Positions 8,654 through 16,559 of a stretch of DNA of 64,000 bases are shown in pieces. The notes beneath the pieces are model-generated. The model worked only from the letters and a program-made list of their open reading frames with translations, searched no databases and was not told where the DNA came from. This stretch comes from Chitinophagaceae bacterium (GTDB lineage Bacteria; Bacteroidota; Bacteroidia; Chitinophagales; Chitinophagaceae), in contig CANFKE010000011.1 of NCBI GenBank assembly GCA_947447465.1, positions 30,811 through 94,810 of the forward strand. The letters are read 5' to 3'. Made by a program: the position numbers and the translations under genes. How positions within the stretch are numbered: the stretch's first letter is position 1; every line of letters begins with the position of its first letter.

Positions 8654-8972
8654 AAAAAAGACAAGAACACAACTGTTTATAGACAGGTATCATCTGGAAC
8701 AATATGATACACTATATATTATTTCCTGCTTTTCCTGTGGTGGTTGTATAGAGGAATACCAACGTTCACATTTCCCGCAATTGCCACAGCATAAAGGAAT
8801 ATTGATCTTCGATGAACATTGCCCCAATAAATTCATCGGAGCGCTCACCCAATATAAACATTTGTCTGTTCCACAATCGTCTCTAGACTCTGCTTTCAAC
8901 AATTTCGGCAATATTGTTTTAATCGTGCGCGACAGTAACAACAATTATATAACAACTACACCTTTTGATTAA
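8607..8972 (+). CDS. Cys-rich small lipoprotein, possible thioredoxin-like fold
   Basis: 121 residues from ATG 8607 (an in-frame ATG four codons upstream also exists). The start is inside the previous gene, overlapping it by 47 bases in another frame. A short lipoprotein signal ends LITGC (Cys15), followed by KKK. A hydrophobic strand 'DTLYIIS' runs straight into CFSCGGC (Cys41, Cys44, Cys47), the placement of a CxxC at the start of the first helix in thioredoxin-like folds, and another Cys follows in 'FDEHCPNK'. It is shorter than ordinary TlpA-type proteins, so a redox role is only a suggestion. Last gene of the lipoprotein cassette. Confidence 0.6.
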   Translation: MTIAFYVLLLLITGCKKKTRTQLFIDRYHLEQYDTLYIISCFSCGGCIEEYQRSHFPQLPQHKGILIFDEHCPNKFIGALTQYKHLSVPQSSLDSAFNNFGNIVLIVRDSNNNYITTTPFD

Positions 8973-9088
8973 TAATTGCATCTTAACAAGAAACGCATTT
9001 GGCTATTTAAATTCGTTTTCAACTATATCATTACCCTATATTTAATGCTGCTAACCTGCCTGTAACAACTTCACTCAACTATTACATT

Positions 9089-9346
9089 ATGAATTACATT
9101 AAAGATAGTTCGTCTTTACAAACGGTATTAGCAGACATTGGCAATAACCTCTACATCATTCGCCACTCAAGAAAAGAAAAGCTGACTGCGGTCTCTGTTT
9201 CTATCGGTATCTCTCACCCTGTGCTCAGCCAGATCGAAAATGGAAAGTATGAAGGACTGAGTATAAAACTGATAGTAAAACTGGCTCAGTATTACAATGT
9301 TCCTGCTGAACGAATATTGCTGGGTAATATTGACACAAACATATGA
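9089..9346 (+). CDS. XRE-family helix-turn-helix regulator
   Basis: 85 residues, almost entirely one HTH_3/XRE domain (about residues 17-75). 'LTAVSVSIGISHPVLSQIENGKY' has the hydrophobic spacing of the two recognition helices, and 'LIVKLAQYYNVPAERIL' is the typical fourth and fifth helix. No effector domain. It lies 116 bases downstream of the lipoprotein cassette on the same strand and may control it or itself; this is inferred from position only. Confidence 0.85.
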   Translation: MNYIKDSSSLQTVLADIGNNLYIIRHSRKEKLTAVSVSIGISHPVLSQIENGKYEGLSIKLIVKLAQYYNVPAERILLGNIDTNI

Positions 9347-9485
9347 ACGGCCTGTCAGCAATATCTCTCTGATTAGCTGACATTACTCCCCGGGTGTATG
9401 ATCTGCTCGAATGCATGCTTATCCTGACAGAATGTTGACACTCGCATATTTTTTTGATTGTGTATTTTTATTTCAACCTAAAATA

Positions 9486-9493
9486 TATTTTTG
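9486..9493 (+). promoter_or_regulatory. -7 element TATTTTTG
   Basis: Matches the Bacteroidota -7 consensus TAnnTTTG, 69 bases before the ATG at 9562; no convincing -33 element was seen at the usual distance. Confidence 0.5.
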
Positions 9494-9561
9494 CAACTTA
9501 CATGCAACTATTTCTGTTCGCATACCCGGTAGAAATAGTATTTTAAACATCACGCATTGAT

Positions 9562-10221
9562 ATGAAGGCAAGAATATTAGCTATTGTTATTATTGTATTG
9601 TGCGCGCTGCACCTCAATGCCAAACCTTATGTAACTACACAAGATGTGAACGTAAGATCTGGTGCCGGAACTAACTATGAACTGCTGGGCACTATAAAAG
9701 ATGGTACCACCATAGAAGTGACCGACATAAAAGGCACCTGGGGAAAAGTGTCCTTCAGCGGCAGCGATGGTTACGTATCTACACAATACCTGAAAGACGA
9801 GGCCGAAGAAGCAGCACCTGCTAAAAGCAAAGGCAACAGCACCACGATCATCATCCTGCTTTCGGTAGCCGTAGCAGCGCTACTGGCATTCATACTCAGA
9901 AAACAGATAGCGGCGGCAGTATCAAAGTCGGCCGAAAAAGTAGAAGACGCAGTACATACCATCACAGAAGTACAAGAATCTTCTTATTGGTACAACTGCA
10001 ATCAATGCGATGCGGTGAAAGAATCATTAGACACACCCCCTGCCACAGGCTGCACCAATACCAAGAAAGGCCCCAACCACAATTGGTTCAAGATAGCAGC
10101 CGCCGGTCCTACCCACTACCAGTGCCAGAAATGCGGCATCCTCATCACCTCCGCCAAACTCCCCGAAGCCAATGGCTGCTCTCGCGGTCCCGATCCGCTG
10201 CATAGCTGGGAAAAGTTTTAA
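9562..10221 (+). CDS. SH3b domain membrane protein with two C-terminal zinc-ribbon-like repeats
   Basis: 219 residues. Signal peptide (1-20, ending LNAK), then a bacterial SH3 domain (about 23-78) with the hallmark 'VNVRSGAGTNYELLGTIKDGTTIEV' region split by 'GYVSTQYLK'. After an Ala/Lys linker there is one membrane helix (about 92-110). The remaining 95 residues hold two similar units, 'YNCNQCDAV...TGC....HNWFK' and 'YQCQKCGIL...NGC....HSWEK', each with CxxC, a third Cys and a His, consistent with a small metal-binding ribbon. With a cleaved signal the SH3b part is periplasmic and the ribbons cytoplasmic. SH3b domains usually bind peptidoglycan; an envelope-sensing role is inferred. Confidence 0.75.
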   Translation: MKARILAIVIIVLCALHLNAKPYVTTQDVNVRSGAGTNYELLGTIKDGTTIEVTDIKGTWGKVSFSGSDGYVSTQYLKDEAEEAAPAKSKGNSTTIIILLSVAVAALLAFILRKQIAAAVSKSAEKVEDAVHTITEVQESSYWYNCNQCDAVKESLDTPPATGCTNTKKGPNHNWFKIAAAGPTHYQCQKCGILITSAKLPEANGCSRGPDPLHSWEKF

Positions 10222-10265
10222 GGATTAGTATCCCTCTACTACTGCATTTTTATAAAATATCTTAA

Positions 10266-10292
10266 CTCGTCCTCGTTTGCAACGAGGACGAG
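10266..10292. repeat. REP-like perfect palindrome
   Basis: CTCGTCCTCGTT and AACGAGGACGAG (12 bp, loop TGC) form a GC-rich hairpin in AT-rich surroundings, with no T tract on either side, so it is a poor terminator. It resembles REP/RAYT-type palindromes of Bacteroidota; no RAYT transposase gene is in the window. Confidence 0.55.
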
Positions 10293-10350
10293 GTGGGGTA
10301 TAAACAAAAATTACACTAGAAGTACATACCGTGTTCAAGTTAAAGTAATC

Positions 10351-11202
10351 CTATTCATTGAATTCCCTTATACTAGAGATTAGTTTATCATTTTCTTTTT
10401 TTGTAATTATTGAGATTCCAGAGCTATCCCAATTAATATTAAGTAGTTCAACATTGTATTTTTCAGCATATTCATTTAATGCTTTTTTCATAAACTCACT
10501 GGAATTATTTGATATTATAATTCCAGTAAGACACCCTTCAATGTCAATATAGTCATATTCAGAACCTGAAAACGATAAAAATCTGTACTCGTTTTCTCCA
10601 CTATAGTCCTTATGCTTCTTAAACATCCGTGTTTTGATATAATCAGACAATTTTGAAACATATTCATCAACACCAATTTTACATATTAAATATTCGTCAA
10701 ATGAGTAATAATGTTGCTCCAGGTGATTATAACTCATGTATTTCACAAGATCATTTGGAAGAGAACCCGCTTGATCCCTTAACTTTTTCAAAGAAAAAGC
10801 AAGACATACTCCTTTATATTTATCTGCATATTGATCCCACATTCTTGGTTTAAGAAATCCGTAATATTCATCTTGTAAATATCTAGAATGCTCAGATTTT
10901 TTTTCAGAATCATTCATGCATAAGCATAATTGTTTTGCATTTTCTATCATCATTAAGAATGAGTTGCGAACAGATTCTATATCACTACCACGATCTTGCA
11001 AGGGTATGATTTCATCACTGTTAGTGTACATAGAAACGCTTGTAAACGGAACCATATTCTCAATTGGATCTATCGAATTTCTTCTGCGAGAAAGTCTCAA
11101 CTTTCTATCATATAATATGAATTCAACCGCGGTAGTAAGACTACAATAATGATACACAGTATCATCAGACTTAAATATATCGGGAACATTATAAGTACTC
11201 AT
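10351..11202 (-). CDS. DUF2971 domain protein
   Basis: 283 residues. The family landmarks are visible: N-terminal 'YHYCSLTTAVEFILYDRKLRLS' (residues about 17-38), a central 'MWDQYADKYKGVCLAFS' (about 120-136) and 'DYSGENEYRFLSF' (about 200-212). DUF2971 proteins have no settled biochemical role and are common in variable genome regions. Base composition is clearly more AT-rich than flanking genes, with many AAA/ATA/TTA codons, and a REP-like palindrome lies just past its 3' end, so recent acquisition is plausible. Single gene, opposite strand to both neighbours. No signal peptide, so cytoplasmic. Confidence 0.85.
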   Translation of the reverse strand: MSTYNVPDIFKSDDTVYHYCSLTTAVEFILYDRKLRLSRRRNSIDPIENMVPFTSVSMYTNSDEIIPLQDRGSDIESVRNSFLMMIENAKQLCLCMNDSEKKSEHSRYLQDEYYGFLKPRMWDQYADKYKGVCLAFSLKKLRDQAGSLPNDLVKYMSYNHLEQHYYSFDEYLICKIGVDEYVSKLSDYIKTRMFKKHKDYSGENEYRFLSFSGSEYDYIDIEGCLTGIIISNNSSEFMKKALNEYAEKYNVELLNINWDSSGISIITKKENDKLISSIREFNE

Positions 11203-11304
11203 TATAAGGATTTAATCAAAAAAAAGATACAGTTACTCAATTCACGTTGAATTTATCAATTTTATTCTTAATTCAATCTTCTTCCCTCACACAATTCTTT
11301 TTCT

Positions 11305-11312
11305 TACCTTTG
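11305..11312 (+). promoter_or_regulatory. -7 element TACCTTTG of the thiolase gene
   Basis: Exact TAnnTTTG 20 bases before the ATG at 11332. Confidence 0.7.
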
Positions 11313-11331
11313 CGGCACTCAAAAAAAACTT

Positions 11332-12510
11332 ATGAAAGAAGTATATATAGTATCGGCCGTGCGCACACCATTGGGTAGCTGGGGCGGTTCATTGAAAGAT
11401 TTCTCTGCTACCAAGCTGGGTGCTATTGCTATCAAAGGAGCATTAGAGAAAGTAGGCTTAGCTGCAACTGAGGTGAATGAGGTGATCATGGGCTGCGTAT
11501 TGCAGGCCAATCTGGGTCAGGCTCCTGCTCGCCAGGCAAGCAAGTTTGCCGGCCTGCCGGATAATGTACCTGCTACTACTGTCAATAAGGTTTGTGCCAG
11601 CGGTATGAAAGCCGTTATGCAGGGTGCGCAGAGCATCATGCTGGGCGATAACGATGTAGTGGTAGCCGGTGGTATGGAAAGCATGAGCAATGTACCATTC
11701 TACAGCGATACCCTGCGTTGGGGCAACAAATATGGTAATACTACAATGATAGATGGTTTGGCCAAAGATGGTCTTACCGATGTATATCACAACTACGCTA
11801 TGGGCAATGCAGCCGATATGTGCGCAAAAGAGTGCAACATCAGCCGCGAAGACCAGGATGCTTTTGCAATAGAAAGCTACAAGCGCAGCCAGAATGCGGT
11901 GAACACAGGCCTGTTCGAAAACGAAATCGTACCTGTTGAGATACCTAACAAGAAGGGCGACCCGATCATCTTCAGCAAAGATGAAGAACCATTCAATGTA
12001 AAGTTCGATAAGATAGCAGGTCTGCGTGGCGCCTTTGGTAAAGAAGGTACCGCCACAGCAGCCAACAGCAGCACCATGAACGACGGCGCAGCCGCACTGG
12101 TACTGATGAGCAAAGAAAAGATGGAAGCACTTGGCCTGAAGCCATTGGCTAAGATAGTAGGCTATGCAGATGCTGAGCAGGCACCTGAGTGGTTCACTAC
12201 TACCCCATCGCTGGCAGTGCCTAAGGCAGTAGCTAAGGCAGGTCTGAAGATGGAAGATATCCAGTATTACGAGCTCAACGAAGCCTTCAGTACTGTAGGT
12301 ATCGTTAATATGCAGAAGATGGGCCTTAAGGCCGATCAGGTGAACGTGAACGGCGGTGCGGTATCAATAGGCCACCCATTGGGTTGCAGCGGTGCTCGTA
12401 TCATCACTACACTGGTCAACGTATTGCACCAGAAGGGTGCTAAATACGGTGCTGCAGGTATCTGCAATGGCGGCGGCGGCGCTAGCGCTGTTGTTATTGA
12501 GCGTATGTAA
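11332..12510 (+). CDS. Acetyl-CoA C-acetyltransferase (thiolase II)
   Basis: 392 residues, the usual thiolase length. Catalytic residues are visible: nucleophile Cys88 in 'NKVCASGMKA', His348 in 'GHPLGCSGAR', Cys378 in 'CNGGGGAS', plus 'NEAFS'. It condenses two acetyl-CoA to acetoacetyl-CoA or runs thiolysis of 3-ketoacyl-CoA in the cytoplasm. Degradative and biosynthetic thiolases cannot be separated by eye; AtoB/PhaA-type biosynthetic or PaaJ-like degradative use are both possible given the paa genes and hydroxyacyl-CoA dehydrogenase in the window. Codon use is GC-richer and regular, suggesting high expression. Own promoter and strong terminator: monocistronic. Confidence 0.95.
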   Translation: MKEVYIVSAVRTPLGSWGGSLKDFSATKLGAIAIKGALEKVGLAATEVNEVIMGCVLQANLGQAPARQASKFAGLPDNVPATTVNKVCASGMKAVMQGAQSIMLGDNDVVVAGGMESMSNVPFYSDTLRWGNKYGNTTMIDGLAKDGLTDVYHNYAMGNAADMCAKECNISREDQDAFAIESYKRSQNAVNTGLFENEIVPVEIPNKKGDPIIFSKDEEPFNVKFDKIAGLRGAFGKEGTATAANSSTMNDGAAALVLMSKEKMEALGLKPLAKIVGYADAEQAPEWFTTTPSLAVPKAVAKAGLKMEDIQYYELNEAFSTVGIVNMQKMGLKADQVNVNGGAVSIGHPLGCSGARIITTLVNVLHQKGAKYGAAGICNGGGGASAVVIERM

Positions 12511-12535
12511 TTGTTACACACCTAATATTTTGAAA

Positions 12536-12568
12536 ATAGTTCAGCCCACGGCTGAACTATTTTTTTTG
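12536..12568 (+). terminator. Terminator of the thiolase gene
   Basis: 11-bp perfect stem (12536-12546 with 12550-12560), loop of 3, then eight T. Starts 25 bases past the stop. Confidence 0.95.
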
Positions 12569-12862
12569 CTCCAAACGAGCAAGCATACCATTCACGTAAA
12601 GACGCACCCCGCTATCAAAAAACATATCCACAAATATCACCCTCCCAAAACCCTTACCCACAGCACCATACAGCCGATCACGCCTTCATTTCTGTGAATA
12701 TCTTTATTTGACCACATCATTACCGTTGACTAATTTACACCCGATCCGGACCCAATATCCCGATCGATCATTGACATATAGACCTATCCACCAATGGCAG
12801 TAAAACAGAGATCATCTGGCCTATGTGTAAACCTATTTAGGTACGAGGCAGACCAACCACAC

Positions 12863-12888
12863 TGCCACTTTTCATCAAAAAAGTGGCA
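12863..12888. repeat. Inverted repeat TGCCACTTTT/AAAAGTGGCA
   Basis: 10-bp perfect arms (12863-12872 and 12879-12888) with a 6-base loop. The right arm is also the first unit of the adjoining tandem array. Confidence 0.7.
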
Positions 12889-12930
12889 AGAAGTGGAAGA
12901 AAGTGGCAGAAAGTAGCAGAAAGTGGCAAT
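12881..12930. repeat. Five-unit tandem 10-base repeat, consensus AAGTGGCAGA
   Basis: Units start at 12881, 12891, 12901, 12911 and 12921 and differ by zero to two bases each. A 10-base period places every unit on the same face of the helix. Not CRISPR (no spacers). Confidence 0.8.
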
Positions 12931-12991
12931 TCGTTAAAAACCCAGAAACCCTTTACCACAAAGCGATACAACTGATATCTGCATTCAAAAC

Positions 12992-13020
12992 TGCCACTTT
13001 TATTAAAAACTGCCACTTTT
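12992..13020. repeat. Two inverted copies of the AGTGGCA motif
   Basis: TGCCACTTTT at 12992-13001 and 13011-13020, 19 bases apart, opposite in orientation to the tandem array 60-110 bases to the left. Confidence 0.65.
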
Positions 13021-13152
13021 AAAAACACCGGTAACATCTTGATGATACACATCTCAATAAACTGTTCAATACCCCGCAATTCAACGAATGTGATGTATAT
13101 CATCTTTTTATCAACGACCTGCGGAATATGACTTTTGAATTTTGCATAACAC

Positions 13153-13160
13153 TATATTTG
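13153..13160 (+). promoter_or_regulatory. -7 element TATATTTG of galE
   Basis: Exact TAnnTTTG 23 bases before the ATG at 13183. Confidence 0.7.
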
Positions 13161-13182
13161 CAATACACAAACCACTACAAGA

Positions 13183-14223
13183 ATGAGTAAAAAGATATTA
13201 GTTACCGGCGGTTGCGGATATATTGGCGGCCATACCATAGTTGACCTGATACAGAATGGATTTGATGTCATCTCGGCCGATGATATGTCTCGCGGTTCTG
13301 CAAAGATGCTGGCAGGCATTGAGAAGATAGTGGGGCGCCCTATCAAGAACTACAAAGTAGATCTTTGCAACCTCGACGATACGGAAGCTATCTTTCTGGA
13401 AAACCCCGATATAGTTGGTGTCATTCACTTTGCCGCATTCAAAAGCGTACCTGAGTCGGTAGCCGATCCCCTCATGTACTTCAGAAACAACTTCAATTCA
13501 CTCATCAATATATTGCAGTGTGCCGAAGAGTTCGATGTGACCAATTTCGTATTCTCATCATCTTGCTCTGTTTATGGCAATACCAATCAATTACCGGTAG
13601 TAGAAGAAGTGCCTTTTGCCCCTGCCGAGTCGCCATACGCGCGAACCAAGCAGGTAGGTGAGGCCATCTGCGAAGATTTCACCAAGATCAATAAACACTT
13701 CAATACCATATTGCTCCGTTACTTCAACCCTGCAGGCGCGCACCCTAGCGGCCTTATCGGTGAGTTCATGGAAAAGCCGGAGAATGTAGTACCTGTGATC
13801 ACACAGACCGCTATAGGTAAGCGCGAAGCTATGCGTGTGAACGGTGGCGACTATGACACCAAAGATGGTTCTTGCGTTCGCGACTACATTCACGTTTGCG
13901 ATATTGCCAATGCACACACACGCGCGCTGCAATACATCATCGAAGACCGCAACAAGAGCAATTGTGAAGTGTTTAACCTGGGTACCGGCAATGGCGTATC
14001 CGTGCTCGAGCTGATCAATGCATTCGAAAGAGTATCCGGCCTTAAACTCAACTACACCGTTGGCCCGCGCAGAGAAGGCGATGTAGTAGAAGTATATGCC
14101 AACAACAATAAAGCTCGCACCCTGCTGGGCTGGGAAACCAAATACGACCTCGATGCTATGATGGATACATCATGGAAGTGGGAGCAGATATTGGCGGAAG
14201 CAGCCAAGGCAAAAACAGCCTGA
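13183..14223 (+). CDS. galE: UDP-glucose 4-epimerase
   Basis: 346 residues, normal for GalE. N-terminal NAD-binding Rossmann motif GGCGYIG (residues 9-15), 'SSSCSVYG' with the catalytic-site Ser/Thr region (about 125-132), and the YxxxK pair Tyr152/Lys156 in 'PYARTK'. 'RYFNPAGAHPSGLIGE' and 'DYDTKDGSCVRDYIHV' are GalE-specific substrate-loop signatures. It interconverts UDP-glucose and UDP-galactose (possibly the N-acetyl forms) in the cytoplasm for surface polysaccharide or galactose use. Monocistronic between its own promoter and a bidirectional terminator. Confidence 0.95.
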   Translation: MSKKILVTGGCGYIGGHTIVDLIQNGFDVISADDMSRGSAKMLAGIEKIVGRPIKNYKVDLCNLDDTEAIFLENPDIVGVIHFAAFKSVPESVADPLMYFRNNFNSLINILQCAEEFDVTNFVFSSSCSVYGNTNQLPVVEEVPFAPAESPYARTKQVGEAICEDFTKINKHFNTILLRYFNPAGAHPSGLIGEFMEKPENVVPVITQTAIGKREAMRVNGGDYDTKDGSCVRDYIHVCDIANAHTRALQYIIEDRNKSNCEVFNLGTGNGVSVLELINAFERVSGLKLNYTVGPRREGDVVEVYANNNKARTLLGWETKYDLDAMMDTSWKWEQILAEAAKAKTA

Positions 14224-14290
14224 TAACTTAACTCCCAAGATCATAACGGCAAGACTATCTCACCGCTATCTTCTTTGGACACATAAAATA

Positions 14291-14322
14291 AAAAACGTGG
14301 CTACCTGTGGTGCCACGTTTTT
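14291..14322. terminator. Bidirectional terminator between galE and paaE
   Basis: AAAAACGTGGC (14291-14301) pairs with GCCACGTTTTT (14312-14322); A and T runs on both sides let it serve both converging genes. Confidence 0.9.
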
Positions 14323-14391
14323 TATCTCATCAATTATCTGTTATCATCTTCTCTCAGTTTTAACCTGAAGGAAGAAAAGAGTCAAAAGGAA

Positions 14392-15480
14392 TTATCTCTG
14401 GTCAAAGTCAATGACCACCGTCTCGGTGCGCGGGTGAGCCTGACAAGTAAGTACAAAGCCCTGTTCCACTTCATAGTGTTCCAGTGCATAGTTCACTTCC
14501 ATCTCTACCTCACCTTCCATCACCTTGGCACGGCAGGTGCAGCATACGCCGCCCTTACACGCATAAGGCAGATCAAGACCATTGCGCAGCGCAGCATCCA
14601 GTATGCTCTCCTCATTGAAAGGCACATCCATCATAGTGGTAGTACCATCCAACGTAATAGACACCTTACTCATCGGGCCCTTGTCAGTTGTATGCTCCTT
14701 TGCCCATTGTTCATGCTTGGCCTTTGGCTGATCTGGAGAAGTGAACAATTCCATATGGACCTTATCTGCAGGCATTCCCATATCGGCCAGCTCACTCTTC
14801 AATGACAATATCATATCCTCAGGTCCGCAAAGGAAAGCCTCGTCTATGGTACCCAGATCAATAAGGGAAGAGCAGAATTCACGGCACTTACCCGCATTGA
14901 TACGACCGCTGAACAGAGGAATATCCATATACTCGCGGCTCAGCACATAATACAGGCGCATACGCTGCATATACTTATTCTTCAGAGCCTCTATAGCCTC
15001 ACGGAAGATGATAGAATTCTTGGAACGATTACCATACACCAGAGTGAATGTGCTTTCCGGCTCGTTTTCCAATACCGTCTTCATGATGCTCATGATAGGA
15101 GTGATACCACTACCTGCAGCAAACGCCAGATAAGACTTTGGCTTACCTTCTGATGCACGCGGAGTGAACTTACCCATTGGCGGCATCACATCCAGTACAT
15201 CACCGGCCTTTATATGAGCATGAGCATGGGTAGAAAATTTACCCTGCTCTACTTTCTTTATCGCTACTCTCAGCTCCCCGTCATTAGGGCCCGAGCAGAT
15301 AGAATAAGAACGACGTAGTTCTGCGCCATCCAGCGTAATGCGGAAGGTCAGGTACTGACCCGGTACAAAACGAAACAGATCAGCCTGTTCAGCAGGCACC
15401 TGTAGCGCAACAGAAATACAATCCGCTGTCTCCTGGCGGACATCGGTAACCTTTAAGGCATGAAATTTAAGTGCAGACAT
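14392..15480 (-). CDS. paaE: Phenylacetyl-CoA 1,2-epoxidase reductase subunit PaaE
   Basis: 362 residues from ATG 15480; an upstream start at 15501 would sit before the promoter -7 box and is rejected. Order: FAD-binding barrel (about 5-108, 'RRSYSICSG' at 56-64), NAD(P)-binding domain (about 115-230, 'GSGITPIMS' at 123-131, 'CGPEDM' at 218-223), C-terminal plant-type 2Fe-2S ferredoxin with Cys308, Cys313, Cys316 and Cys346. It passes electrons from NADPH to the PaaA diiron site so ring epoxidation of phenylacetyl-CoA can proceed. paaA and paaB are 38 kb away (53-55 kb), but the paaE and paaA promoters share an identical 12-base sequence. No paaC or paaD is seen here. Confidence 0.9.
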   Translation of the reverse strand: MSALKFHALKVTDVRQETADCISVALQVPAEQADLFRFVPGQYLTFRITLDGAELRRSYSICSGPNDGELRVAIKKVEQGKFSTHAHAHIKAGDVLDVMPPMGKFTPRASEGKPKSYLAFAAGSGITPIMSIMKTVLENEPESTFTLVYGNRSKNSIIFREAIEALKNKYMQRMRLYYVLSREYMDIPLFSGRINAGKCREFCSSLIDLGTIDEAFLCGPEDMILSLKSELADMGMPADKVHMELFTSPDQPKAKHEQWAKEHTTDKGPMSKVSITLDGTTTMMDVPFNEESILDAALRNGLDLPYACKGGVCCTCRAKVMEGEVEMEVNYALEHYEVEQGFVLTCQAHPRTETVVIDFDQR

Positions 15481-15488
15481 AAGCGCTG

Positions 15489-15500
15489 CAAATGTAAACA
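15489..15500 (-). promoter_or_regulatory. paaE promoter: TGTTTACATTTG
   Basis: On the minus strand TACATTTG (15489-15496) is an exact -7 element 8 bases before the ATG, implying a very short leader. The 12-mer including it is identical to the one before paaA (54690-54701). Confidence 0.7.
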
Positions 15501-15560
15501 ATATTCCTTTTGTTAGGGAGCGGGAAAAACGGCTGGCAGCAGTTCAGGGAAAACGCTCTG

Positions 15561-16268
15561 TTATTTGAACTCAGGCACCAGAAACTCGGTCTTCAGCCAT
15601 TCGGTGAGCTCTCTTTCCAGCACTTCCTTTTCCACATCACTCATACGCTGCCGTATAGGCAGTACCCAATATTCATAAGAATACCTGTAGATGATGATGC
15701 CACCATGCGGCCGCGACAACTGATATTTGACCTCACAAACCCGCTTATTGATGATGTAGTAGATAGTACCCTCCTTACCATAGCTCCGCATATGAAAGCC
15801 ATTGGTGCCGCGTATCTCATTCAGACCATCCTTTATCCTGCGTTCTTCATTTTTTTCATTGGTCAGGTAATCAGATACGTAGTGCTTATAGGTATCATCA
15901 GACACCTTTTCAATAACGATACCTTTATAGAGAACTATGTTGTTGATCTTATTGATCTCCAGCTTCTGCTGACATATCTGGTATTCGGCCTGCATATTCA
16001 GGCGTTGTGCAGCCTGCGCCAGTTCTATCCAATAATCATTGTTGAAGAAATAACCGGGTTGGTCGCCCAGCTTTACCAGATTTTTGAGTGCCAGCTCCAA
16101 TTGGTTATGAGAGAGGTACTCTACAATGTGGGCATACGTCTGGGAATTTCTGAAATGGCTGGGAATAAAGTCCACACTCTGCTTGAGCAGGCTCTCTTCG
16201 AAAGTTACTTGAGTATTCTGTTCAGCAGAAGACTTTCCTTTATTTTTAAATAGATCGAGTAGCCACAT
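15561..16268 (-). CDS. Hypothetical cytoplasmic protein
   Basis: 235 residues from ATG 16268 ('MWLLDLFKNK'); longer starts at 16283 or 16334 are possible but add a stretch unlike a coding N-terminus. I do not recognise the family. No signal peptide or membrane helix. The N-terminal half looks helical and TPR-like ('LSHNQLELALKNLVKLGD', 'DYWIELAQAAQRLNM'), the C-terminal half has beta segments including 'GTIYYIINKRVCEVKYQLS'. It is upstream of paaE on the same strand but 80 bases away and paaE has its own promoter, so they are probably separate units. Confidence 0.65.
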   Translation of the reverse strand: MWLLDLFKNKGKSSAEQNTQVTFEESLLKQSVDFIPSHFRNSQTYAHIVEYLSHNQLELALKNLVKLGDQPGYFFNNDYWIELAQAAQRLNMQAEYQICQQKLEINKINNIVLYKGIVIEKVSDDTYKHYVSDYLTNEKNEERRIKDGLNEIRGTNGFHMRSYGKEGTIYYIINKRVCEVKYQLSRPHGGIIIYRYSYEYWVLPIRQRMSDVEKEVLERELTEWLKTEFLVPEFK

Positions 16269-16525
16269 AGTTCGGTCAACCATACGAAAGTAATGATTTC
16301 CTGATAATGAATAGCGAACATTAACAAACAACACCGGAAATAAATTTATCAGGAAAATAAACGTAGTAAACTAATAAAATGCGTAGGCGAATTAAACAAT
16401 GACTAACATCATATATTCTCAGGTTATCGGCTGAAAGCCGCATGGGCAGAGTGTTTATTGAATTTTCTTATTTTTTCATAGGTAAACAGAATAGGTAACA
16501 ACTGTGTATTCTCTGTTTTAACAGC

Positions 16526-16533
16526 GACCTTTG
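16526..16533 (+). promoter_or_regulatory. Probable -7 element GACCTTTG of ahpC
   Basis: One mismatch to TAnnTTTG, 26 bases before the ATG at 16560. It argues against using the in-frame GTG at 16533 as the start. Confidence 0.45.
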
Positions 16534-16559
16534 TGCCAACAAAACAAAACAAGAAAATT

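Larger units (their letters stand above)
12569..13182. other. Gene-free interval of about 610 bases with repeat array
   Basis: No convincing gene on either strand. The left third (12570-12840) is AC-rich and featureless to my eye. The middle carries the AGTGGCA repeats listed separately, and the right end the galE promoter. Confidence 0.6.

Noticed and set aside
12881..12930. CRISPR-like short repeats
   Set aside because: Units are adjacent with no spacers, too short, and no cas genes.
14741..14950. Rightward frames inside paaE
   Set aside because: Shadows of the strong paaE coding frame with its motifs.
15501..16253. 247-codon rightward frame opposite the hypothetical gene at 15561-16268
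   Set aside because: The leftward frame has better start context and composition; the rightward frame lacks signals and overlaps the paaE promoter.
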